Positions 26,001 through 38,000 of a DNA stretch of 64,000 nt are shown here, in pieces; position 1 is the first letter of the stretch; each line of letters opens with the position of its first letter. Made by a program: the position numbers and the translations under genes. The stretch comes from Sthenelais limicola (taxonomy: Eukaryota; Annelida; Polychaeta; Phyllodocida; Sigalionidae), in contig OW804096.1 of NCBI GenBank assembly GCA_942159475.1, forward strand, positions 142,531,951-142,595,950, given 5' to 3'. The notes below the pieces were generated by a model. That model was given only the letters and a program-made list of their open reading frames with translations. It searched no databases and had not been told where the DNA came from.

Positions 26001-29000
26001 ATGGTCAACTTACTACATGTTTGGAAGGCTAATGTAGACTGCCAAATGTGTTTAGATGCATATAGTGTGGTTGCATACATTGTAAACTACATAAACAAAC
26101 AACAACGGGGTCTTAGTTTGGCATTGAGTGAAGTCATGAAAGAGACTAAAAAGAAAGATAGCAAAATCCAAGAAACAGTCAAAGCATTGGGTAATGTATT
26201 CCTCAAATCCTCAGAAGTATGTGTTCAAGAGTGTGTTTATATATTATTAGGTACACCGATTACGTTCTTGAGCAGAGATGTCATATCAATCTGTACCCAA
26301 CCACCAGATAAACGGACCAAAATCGTCCAACAGCTGGAAGTACTGAAAGAGTTAGACAGTGAATGTACTGACATATATAAGACGGATAAATTTGATGTAT
26401 ATGCAGATCGGCCAGTTCAATTACATACTTGGAATTTTATTGATTTCTGTAGTATGATTGAATGGAAAAAACCTTCTGGCAAAAAGCCTATAAAATGGAA
26501 TAAAAATCTTTTGTGCTCAACCGATACTTACACTTTTAGGCGGAGAACTAAGCAAAAAGTGGTGTCCTACTTCTGTCCAACTGTGAACGAAGATAGAGAC
26601 AACTATTTCAGAGTACACCTCTTATTATTTCACCCTTGGCAAGATGAAGCAAACCTGAAGGGCCCTCAATCAACTTATGAAGATGCATATAATGCACTTT
26701 CAGATGACGAAAAGAAACTGTTGATCGATCGAGCTAATTCCTACAACAAGCAGAGCATTACTAAAATAGTGGAGATGACTGAACAGATAAATGATATTGA
26801 TATAACCGAGGTAGCACCAGGGGCAGAAGAAGGCAACGAGAAGGACAAAGCCCTAGGTACATTAAGTCTGTCCGATGAAAACTTCTTCACCCCTGTGAAA
26901 ATACAAGATTACTTTACACAGGGCGTTGACCCCGGTCAGTCTAACTGTAGCAGTACGGGAGTAGCTGAATCGGTGGAACGGCTGTGGCCTGCCCAACTAT
27001 TCAAATGTGAAGTTAATACACTGAATCTAAAACAGAGATTGATCTTTGATCATGTTCTGAAATCGGTGATTACAGAAGAAAAACCATTACGTTTGTTCAT
27101 TTCTGGCTGTGGTGGCAGTGGTAAAACAAAACTGCTAAAATGTCTCTACCAAGGCCTGTCCCGCCACTTTAATCTGTTGCCCCATGTGGATCCTCACTTA
27201 CAAAGCGTGTTATGCCTTGCTTTTACTGGAAAAGCGGCTTATTTAATCAACGGAGAAACGGTTCATACAGGCCTTCATATGAAAATGATGAACCGATATG
27301 ATATCTATGAAAGTTTGTCCGCTGACAGAATGAACACTGTTCGGTCAGAACTTCGCCACTTGAAGGTTATTCTTTTGGATGAAATATCCATGATAGGCCA
27401 CAAATTCTTTAACTTTATTAACATGCGACTGCAAGACATAAAGGGCTGCCCCGATCTTTTCGGTGGGATTCACATTGTGACGATGGGCGATTTATATCAG
27501 TTGCCGCCTGTCCGTGATGGCTGGATTTTTAATGACTACACCTTCGGTGTACAGTCATTAGCCACTAACATTTGGAGAGAACATTTTTTAATGTACGAAC
27601 TAACAGAGATAATGCGACAGAAAGAAGACTACGAGTTTGCTATGATTTTGAACAGGGTCAGAGAGGGTAAACATACCTTAAGTGACATTCAGGTACTTCA
27701 GACAAAAAATAAGAACCTAGATTTTACCAGAATCGACCCTGACAATGTTCATTTATTCCTTCTCAACAAAGAAGTGAATGCTCTAAACAGTGCAGTTGTA
27801 TCTCAAAATTCGCAAACCAAAAATATAATGAATGCAAAAGACGTTATAATGGGAAATTTATCTATAAGCGACAGGCGCAAGCACTTAGAAAAGGCTGCAG
27901 ATCAAAAGTCATGCAACACCGCTTTGCTGAAAGAAGTTGAACTATGTGAAGGATAGATTTATGACATAATATATAACATCAATGTTGCAGACGGTTTAGC
28001 AAATGGTTGCTCTGGTGTGCTTAAGTTTATACAGTTCAAAGAGGGGTATACTCAACCAGCTATATTATGGCTATTCTTCCAAGATGAACGAATAGGAAGT
28101 GTCCAGAGAAAACTCTACTCTCATTATATGACGGCAGAAATTGACCCGAGTTGGACTCCTATTTTCATTTTGACCAAGCAATTCACAGTTGGTCGAGGTT
28201 CAGTGACCATGTATAGATCCCAGTTCCCCGTGAAACAATCTACAGCAAAGACCGTTCACAAATCCCAAGGGTCTACGCTGGAAAAAATAACTGTTTCACT
28301 AGCAGGTGGTAAAAGGTGTGGTAGTTTACTTAAGCATGCTGCTTATGTGGCTCTTAGCCGAGTGACAAAGTTGGACGGTCTATCTCTTATTAATTTCACT
28401 CCCGACCAAATAGTCAGAGACTTACAAGTGGCAGTTGAAATGGAACGACTGAACAAAGATCGTCAGGTCATTCTCTGTTTTCCAGTTGTATTAAAAGATC
28501 AAGGAGTCAATATTTACTATCAGAACGTACAGTACTTTAGTAGAAATGAAAACTGTCTCATTAACGACTTGCAAGCCAAAAACTCACATATTATACTTCT
28601 GTGTGAGACTCATTTGCAACGGGACAATTGTTTGAGCGATGCATTAACAACAGATAGGACAGTCTTTAGACTTGACAAAGTTGATCAGACGAACAATGGT
28701 CTATTAGCCCTTGTAGACAATAGCTGTGAAATCGGTTGGAAAGTTAAATTCAGCAATAATAGCTGTGAGTTCCTACTAATTTCCCTAGCACACCCAATAA
28801 CTGGTATAATAGGAGTGTTTTACTGTAAGCCATCGGCAAAGCGAGATGACATTATAAATATGTTTAAGACAATTGCCGCACGAACAGCAGACAAGTTAAT
28901 ATTATGTTTATTTGGGGATCTGAATGTGAACGGGCTGCGACAAGAAAACGTCACATTCGTTCAAAACCTTTCATCTAGTCTTCAGTCATACCAACTAGTA

Positions 29001-32000
29001 AATAATGTAACAACACGGTGGAATACTTTGATTGATTACTGTTTCAGCAGTACAATAGGCCCAATTGGAAGTCATTATTTGCCTTGGTCGCACCACATGG
29101 GTCTGACCCGGTGTTTCAGCCAGTCGCCCGATGACAGTGAGATAGAGACTTCAAGTCCGGTGATAAACAGTTAAGCGCCAATTCAGATTCCACCCGGGCC
29201 GATACGCACATAACTACACTTTCAGACGAGACTATCACTGAAACTTTATAAATTAAACACAGACTAAGACACATCAACTTTTTAACATTTTCTAACAAGT
29301 GGCACAACAGATAAAATCACCAACTGTGAAAAGATTTAAGCCGTGGCCACGATCTTTCGGGGCCACCTTCTTTCATGTAAAGAAAAATCAGTGAAACGGC
29401 TATTACTTTCAAGACAGCGGAGAGATATTAGAAACAAGAGTTGTAAGGGATACTACCAGTTACTAGAGTGTTACATAAGTGGTACTCGATAAATGATCTA
29501 CAGGTCCAAGGCACCGACCGGACGCTTTCCTTATAACTGAACCATAAATATGTGAATAAAGCCGACCGCCTTTTGGCACCTTCTTAGAAGAATCAAGCAA
29601 CGCCACCTCGACGTCTTACAAGTTAAATAACAGGTCGTAAGCCTTCCGGTACCAACATTTAAGAATCAGGAAGTGAATGCGGTAATGACAGATTGGCATT
29701 CATAAGCCGGCACTCACTGACTGAGAATCTCTAACTGAATTTGAAACTGAATGTAATACTTTTAACCCACAGTTATCACCCGATTGAAACATGTGGTCGG
29801 TGAAACGCGCAAAGGACACCGCCTGCCTGAGCGCCGAACAACTCACATGTCCGCAGAACGACACACATGTCCACTGTTTGAATTAATTGCTGTGATACGA
29901 GGTCTGAGCCGTTTAGCCGTGGTACCAAAGGTTACTTCAGAATTGAGTTACATATCAATTCGATTATGTGGTTAAAGTTAATTCTGATACAAATGACTTA
30001 CCTTAGATATCCATAAGCTTTACTGATGATTGCAGTACAGGGTTGAACATAACACATTACAGTCGCAAAATGATTATTACTGACATGGTAAGATTAATGC
30101 AATTGATAAGCTTGGGGCCTCATGGTACATATTATTAACTCTCGAGGTACAAAATATATAAGACATTAGTCCAAATGCAGAAACACTTACTGATAATACT
30201 TGACTAAGAAGGAAAGACCTAAATTTCAATTGATTGAAAGAACGTAAAGGCCAATCAGAATAAATTAAAAAGTGAGCAACTTTACCGAAGATTATAATTT
30301 AAAAGGAAAAGAGACTGAACTGAATTACATTGTACGAAAACAGACTGAACTAGAGTACATTGAGTTGACTGCAGTTGACTGATTCAGGTAACAGTAGTAT
30401 ATATAATTTTAATCTAATCGGCTGACTTGAATTTTACTAACAGTACAACTTTGTAAGGCCATTTCAGACATGATCGGGTTGAAACACTAAAGCAATGAGT
30501 TCTGACAACAACTCTTTTCATATTGTCTGAATTGAATTAACAATAAAGGCACTTTTGTAACACCACCTGCAGAAGTAAAACGTTAAACCTGAGGGAAAGA
30601 TTATTACTCTTACTACAAATACTTCTTATCTACTGACAACAATTTTCACAAGACTGCAACATTGGGACACCATCTTTTTAAAAAAAGATTGAATCTTACA
30701 ACGGTTTATGAAGCTAAGAACGAAAAATAGTTTATTAAGAAAAGGATTAAATGTTTCAACTGTCAAAAGGAGTAAGAATCTTCCACAGGAAACACGTGGG
30801 AGGGGGCCGATTATTTCTAATCCACGCCCTCTCAACGGCCAGGGTGGGCGCTCGTTGAACTCGCTCTCCAACTGGTCAATCCAATTCAACGATTACGTCA
30901 GTTCACCAGTCACCGGCTGAATTGACCAATGACAGCACAGCAATAGTTTAGTACTGGAGGAGGGGTCAGCTATGTCTTTGACAAGCAGAACGCTCATCAG
31001 ACAGTTCTTCTTGAACACTGGCAGGGAAAACACTTCACTAGAGATAATCAGGATTAACAGTTAACTCTAGTTCTTTGATTCACCCGTTCAACGCTAAACA
31101 GCTCTACTCGATCACTTCAATCACTTCAAGGGCTACATTTCACTTCAACAGACAGCAGAACTTATCAACTGAACAACTGAACAACTGCTTTACCATGAGT
31201 TCGGATTCAGAAGGCATGACAATGTCAGTAGAATCAAGTCGAGGCCGCCCTCGCTCCCGTGGACAACAGAATGGTCGAGGTCGAGGTCGACCAAGTCGTC
31301 GGGGACAATCCAGTGCTCGGGGACAACCAAGTCCTCGTGGACAACCAAGTCCACGAGGACAACCAAGTCCTCGGGGACAAGCAGGTCAGCGAGGACAACC
31401 ACTTCAGCGGGGACAAAGAGGGCAGCGAGGACGGCCCAATGTTCGGGGAAATGCAAGCGCTCGAGGACGAGCAAGTAATCGAGGTGAAACAAATGCTCCT
31501 CCATCACAGCCTATTCCGCGTGGTCGAGGTGGTCGAGCTCAGGGAAAAGTTCGTTCACCAACACTTCCACCTAGCCAGACTTCCTCTTCTAGGGCCAATT
31601 CCCCATCGCCGACACCTGATAAAATTCCCAAACGTAAGGTGCCTGATAGCATATCCCCCGACCTTTCCCACCGGTCACCTTTACAACCTAGGCCTGCTAC
31701 ATCTTTCTCTACGCCACAAAGACGACGGACAAGTTCCGTCAGAGGAGGGTCAACCAATAGTCCATCTGTTCCACGACGGTACAGCCCTCTTCCTTCAGCA
31801 GCAACAGGAACACCAGGGAAATCCAGCCTAAAGTCCCCCACCTGCAGATGGACACCGCCACGGACAAGCCAGTATTCGCGGCCATCAGCTGTAAGTACTT
31901 ACTTTCAATTTATTTCAATGACTGCAGACAAAGAACCTAATATAAATATTTAAACTGTCAAATCTGTTATTTACACGGACAAACAGATTTCCTAACTTTC

Positions 32001-35000
32001 ATTAGCTACCAGGTATAAAATCTGCTATTACAAGGAGAGGCAGAAATCTAATACTTCGGTCAGATATGGAGTTTAAAAGAGGGAAATTTCACCTGGTAAT
32101 AGAAAGATGTTTTTTCTTATGTCCTTCATGTACTTCAGAACCTTTACGATTAACAACAGACCGGTCAGATTGACCTAAGCCTTGAAAACAGGCAGAGTTG
32201 AAACTGAATCGTTCGTTCACAAGAACAATAATGCCAAAAGTCATATCCTGTAAAGGCCAGGACAGGATAGAACTTTTTAACCGATCAAATTCTGGCTCCA
32301 TATGCGACCTATTGCACCAATAATTCTTTTTTCTTGGGAACACTCAAGCCGTTGGTCCCTACTTACTAAAAATACTGTCAAAACTATCATGAATAGCTTA
32401 AACTTTGCAGTATTAGGTCTAGATAATGACGGGAGAAAATTTAGCCAGTGGACAGTCGGTAAACAGTAGAATCAGATTCACTTTAGTTATAACTGTTGAA
32501 ATAATAACGAAAATTATAAAGTCAGTCGCACCTACAAGTATGTCAGGCGGACATTCGTTATTCTGTAACATCAGATACAGTTTATTTATGCACTAATTTC
32601 AGTATCGTTGTTCCTTTAGTCTTCCAGACACAGAACTACAAAGTTTGGTGCGATGGAAGACCAACAGAGTGGTAACACTGAAGAAAACATATCTGCAGTA
32701 CAGATACTAGCTCTAAAGGTGCCACAGCCAATCACGCAAAGTTTCTCGTGTCGAGTGATCATGTTGCAGGAGACCATGCCGCCCAATTCGTCCGTAATTA
32801 AAAACAGAAGGAAGATTGTCGTGGGAGACGAATCGGGCGTGATGTTGGGTTTCGTTAAACGAAGCGAACCAGTCCAATTCCAAGAGAACTCAACCATTAT
32901 GATCAGCAACTTTAGGTTTAACAAAGGGCTGGTGACGATCCACGATCAAACGTTGATTTATCGGTAAGTTAAAGAGAATAGACTGAAAGTAGATCTAACC
33001 TTGAGAGAGCTAGCTTAGAGAGAATCAAAGAATTAATACAATTAAACTTAATTAACATAACAGTGTTATTTCACATTAATCGGTTAGTTAAAGAGAATGG
33101 CTAGAACCAAAGGTAACCAGGATATAGCTCCTCCATAGAAAAAACAATGAAGTAAATAATTTAACTAGATTAACAGAGTATAAAGGTAATCAATTTTTCA
33201 AATCACCAGATTTACTGCAATTTATTTATTCATCTGCAGCACCACCAACTGGCACATTATTCCAGACCATCTGCTACAGAAGGCAGATGAGCTCTACTGG
33301 CAACCGAATAACACCTTTACAACGATCGACACAATAAAGAACAGGGGACCAGGGCATCACACCTCGCTAAGAGCCCGAGTTATTCAGGTAAGATGACTGA
33401 ACAAATAAGGCCAAAACTATATCCCCTAAAATAATATAAATTTACACTAAATAGTGTCACTTTGACTTTAGTCCATGTAAATGTTGTGACAGAACGATGT
33501 AGCCAAACGTAATAAGAACTTGACACCGACTTTCACTAATTAACAAGATGTAGCAGATGGAGCTGGTTAACTTCACCAAAATATAAATATAAGTAAATAA
33601 TGTATCAACTGTTGTCGTTTCCAATTTAAGATGGAACTAGTTCGCACGATAACGGACAAGGAGGGACGACGCAAGCTGGTCAAAGAGATCACTTTACTGC
33701 AGGAGACGACCGCGATCAAGTTATCGCTCTGGGACGCTGCGGCGGCTTACAGTGACCCCCAGATCGGGGACACCATAGAAGCCACCGACGTCTCTGTCGT
33801 GTGGAATACACACCACCATGCAGCGGCGCTAACTGCCAACTTTTCTGACCAGATTGTGGTAAGAAGCCCATTCTTTCAACTCACTTCTATAACAGTTTAC
33901 GACATTATAAAAATTACACTCTAAAATAATATAAAATGTTACAGTTTAAAATATTATTAAAATGAACTGAACTAGACAACTATTGGTAGAAGTGTCAAGT
34001 TTGATTGGGTCGACGTTATATACACACAGATTTGACCTACCAATACCACCAGTACACAAATGAAATAAGATGAACTGTGATTTAAACATCAGATCCATCA
34101 TATAATAACCTTTACTTTACATTCTGCACAGGTTCTACCCCCGGAGAAAACGGAAGAGACAGTTCACATAGTGGGCATCGAATCCCCGCTTAACAGCTCA
34201 AAGATCGATTGCGTGATGGAGAGGGACACAGGTCTGCTCTTTGGCCACATAACAAATTCCAAGTTGTGCGCAGCCCTTGGCTTGCAGTCAGGTTCCAATG
34301 TTGAAACCATCTTACCATATTTGCCAATAAAGGCAACAGTGACCCTGTTGGGTACTTTGATAGACGAAATCGATATTATAAACCACTGCAACATTGATTA
34401 TTCACAACCGGAAATATACACCCACGACCAGGAAGCATATACATACTTCGATCCACAAGATATGGAGTATGGTGCTGAAGAACTATCCACTATAGATAGT
34501 CAAAACTGTGAAATGGATTATGACTATAACTATGATATGGAGGAGGAGTTCGATGAGACATCAAGTACTGCAGGTGACACAGAAATGGCAGACGATGAGA
34601 CAGACGATGGCGAGGGCGAAAACAACCAAGACGGAGAAGACAAAGAGAACGAAGCAAACGGCCTGACTGACCAAAACTTGCAGAACGAACAGGAGACAGG
34701 AAAATCTGACACCGAAAACTTTGAGGAAACAGTACAGGCTATAAATACCCAGATCAGTAACACTAAAATTACTGATGGCGCAGAAGTAGAAGCTTCACCA
34801 GTAATGCCAGAAATAGAAGATAAATGAACGATGAATTAAGTTCGGTAGAAATACTAGTGCTTTGAGCCGTGTATTCGCCATGACAAAAAGGTATTCAAAC
34901 AGAGGACACTTCGAAGGACTTTAGTCTGACATAAGAACCTACAAAATAACGGTTATGTGTAGTTCTTTATGATTGACAGTGATTAAATTAGAAATACATA

Positions 35001-38000
35001 CTTTCGCCAAACACCAGGTAGTTTTAATACTTACATAAGATAAACTGTATGCAAGCATGTAATTCAAACAGAACAGAAGTCGAAATAGGTAGTAGGTAAA
35101 TAGTAATATTTTAATATTTAAAAAAGGTTACAGGTTATCCAGTCCAAACTACTGCAGTATTAGAAAAGCTCGCTGATTGACCTCATCAAAACTTAATTGT
35201 ATTTACAAGAAAGTACTTCACTCCAAATTACGGCTAGCTCAGACTAGTAGACCAAACAGAGGTGACTAACCCCAGAGGAATGGTTCGGAGTAATATTATA
35301 AACAAAAGTCACAGTAGTTGTACTCTATATATCTAACAGTAGTTGAATGTACTCTATAGATCAAGCAAATATCATATCATACTCTATAGATCTCACAGTA
35401 GTTGAATGTACTCTAAGGGAGGTAGTCTAAACGAACAAAGAGTTCTTCAGTGCAACTCATTTACATGTATACCATTGATGAAGTGACTGACATGTACGTT
35501 TAACTCTTAGGAGTGTATTTTAACATTTAGAAATAAAGATTCAACATTAAAAAAACATCTTGCTTTAAGTTATCATTTTCCTCCGTTTTAACTCCATAAC
35601 GCCACAACGATTGAATACTATTACTTATGCCCCAAAAACGGTTGAAAGCCCATACTTCAATTAATTCAGAAAGTTCAACTGTTTATAAGTATATCTGATC
35701 TAAATGCGACTAGTATCATGTACCACACAGTCAAACTAATAAATCTGACACCAATTGATATGGGGGAATATGAACTGGACAGAGGAAAAGGCTGATAAAA
35801 ATGACATGAGGGCAGCTGTATGGTCGACCCGAATGGGGTCGGTAGACCCTTCTCAGGAATGTTAATACAAAAACCGATTTCATGCTGTCTTGTTTCAGAA
35901 TGTGGAGCCCACCAACAAGCGCCTGCTGCTCGCGGTAGATGTGAGTGACTCCATGACCTACGGGGAGGTGAACGGTTCCCCGGCGGTGAAGCCTCTCATC
36001 GCCGCTGCGGCCATGGCTATGCTTGCCGCCCGTACAGAGGGCAACTACCAACTGATCGCCTATGGGTCCAAGATCGCCCCTGTCAAACTTAGTGCTAGCA
36101 TGACACTCAATGAGGTCTGCTCTGCCCTAGCTGAGGTCAATGGTGCCAACAAAATACCTGGGGTAGGTACTGTGTTTAAAAATATCTATTGTTAATGGTT
36201 TTATTATTTATTACCAAATTTAATCATAAGGATGGAGAGTATAAGGTGCTGTATATATGCTGAAAAATCGTCAGGCAGATTCCAACATGTTGACCTTCAG
36301 CGCAGAACAGGCCTTCAACGATCCTCTCAAATAACCCAAATTTAAGCCAAAAAATGAGGTTTAAAATACAGTTCAACACAACAAAACGGATTGTTTGAAT
36401 CAACCCAATACCAAATGTACTCAGATATAACTAGAATTGACCATTTTTCAGCCTAATTTAGCAGAATTTCCTAAAATGTGTAGTGCTGCCGATTGTACAT
36501 TTTCTGACGATCTGACCCATTATCATTTCAGGTACCAATAATCAGCACAGATGTGGCTGCCCCTATATCCTGGGCTAAGTCCACTGATAAGACGGTGGAT
36601 GCTTTTGTCGTGTTCACAGATAGCGAGACTTGGGCTGGTAACATTCACCCGGCCGATGCTTTGAGGGACTACAGACAACACACCAAGATAGCCGATGCTA
36701 AGTATGTTTTTCTGTATAGATTAGATTAGATTAGAATACTTTAGTGGCATTTTTGGGGGAAAAATGCTAAAAAAAAAAGGGTGGCCTCTCCTGCATGTGG
36801 GTGGTTTTCCGCGCCTTCTGGTGTTACAATCGTCAGTTGTAGAGTTCAATATCGCTTCTATATACTATCCGAAAAGTAGTTGACACATGATTCCTTTGTC
36901 CCTTTAAGAGGAGGGAAAAGTGGGAGATTTTTTATTTCTATTTATGACAAGGGTCTGTCAACCCTTTGCCCAGCGAGTTGCTCATTGCAATCAACGATGG
37001 AGAAACAGGGCCAGTATAACCAGCTCTTCCTTCCTTTTAAGCAAAACAACAGCTGCTGCACATAGAACAGAGGCAGCGCAATACAATACAGCTGTATATT
37101 TGGCCATGGTCGGTCGCAAACAGCGATTCAGGGGGCAAAGGTTTGAAGTAAAAAATCCCCTACTTTTCCCTCCTCTTAAAGGAAGTAAGGAATCATGTGG
37201 CAACTACTTTTCGGACAGACTATATCAATGACCAAAGACGATTTTCTACAATGTATACAGTTGTCAAATGGTATTAGGATTGTATTACAATATGGCACAG
37301 TAATGTACATAATAGTTTTGGTCCCTGATGACAAGATGATATTCAGTAGTGGAATTTTATATAAAAAAGTCATCATTCCATATATATAATGCCATAACAT
37401 TAGTGAACTGTTTAGCCAAATCAGGGTAACTAAAAATGTCTCTGGGCAAGTAAAGTTTAATGTTAGTTGTCCGATTGGGCAAATGAAAATCTCTACAGTG
37501 CCAATTTCAAACCCCTGTTTTGATGTCTACTTACAATGAAACCAATGGGCAAGTGAAGTTGGTAAGTTTTTTTCGAGTTTTTTCGAGTCCTGGCCAAATA
37601 TTCTTCCCTGCTCAGGAGTGTAGGTACTTTACGGCGCCAATTTCAAACCCATGTTGTGATGTCTACTTACAATGAAACAAGATACATACAGATCAGTGTG
37701 GTTTTGTTTATAATTCTTGTCTTGTTCTTGTTAATAATGACCTGATGAAGAACACGACAGCTCGAAAGCTAGTGAAAGAATAAAAAACCCACTAAACCAT
37801 TTACTTTGGGAATTATTCCTCACCACCAAAGAAACTAAAACTAAATTCTCCGGGATCCCCACTATACAGTGACAACCTCCTCCTCGCTATATGTTTATAA
37901 TTCTGCAAATAAATTTGGGCAAGTGAAAAATGATGTTGGGCAAGTAAATCTTGGCTGCCACTTGCCCAATGGGCAAGTGAAGTTGGTAAGTTTTTTTCGA

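Larger units (their letters stand above)
22851..29174 (+). pseudogene. Helentron protease-Rep-helicase-endonuclease protein, one in-frame amber codon
   Basis: The ATG is at 22851; the frame has 2108 codons, interrupted only by TAG at 27954-27956 (codon 1702). Domains: C76-like Cys protease at about 13-175 (NQGDVKFG; Cys33 in GRQC; FDPHSRD at 150-156); Lys/Ser/His-rich linker; Cys pairs (CCVC, CHTC) at about 340-400; a DUF6570-like block (RLPFMQIRVLPRGGQ); acidic linker; Helitron-like N region; HUH His895-Val-His897; Rep tyrosines Tyr1076 and Tyr1080 with Lys1083; Pif1-type helicase with Walker A GCGGSGKT at 1419-1426 and Walker B DE at 1510-1511. After the stop, VADGLANGCSG and HKSQGSTLEK complete the helicase. 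An endonuclease then follows: Glu1919 (CETH), Asp2023 (GDLN), HHMG near the end. Rep nicks and joins DNA during rolling-circle transposition. Apart from the amber codon the frame is intact, implying recent activity. Confidence 0.93.
21540..35700 (+). mobile_element. Helentron-type rolling-circle transposon in Ro60 intron (ends not fixed)
   Basis: The 14.4-kb Ro60 intron contains a Rep-helicase-endonuclease gene (22851-29174) and a spliced RPA-like gene (31195-34827) in the same orientation as Ro60. Rep/Hel joined to an APE-like endonuclease defines the Helentron/Helitron2 group. Non-coding parts hold short tandem arrays at 22.0-22.6 kb and 35.3-35.4 kb, as expected near element ends. No inverted terminal repeats or TSD were found, which is normal for rolling-circle elements. 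The borders given are only the plausible range, and the RPA gene might instead be a separate nested gene. Confidence 0.6.

Noticed and set aside
31259..31831. 190-codon frame overlapping exon 1 of the RPA-like gene
   Set aside because: Out-of-frame shadow of the RG-repeat exon; it has no splice continuation.
36920..37231. Similar 101-103 codon frames here and at 45958
   Set aside because: They are MITE-D sequence; the similarity is that of the repeat.
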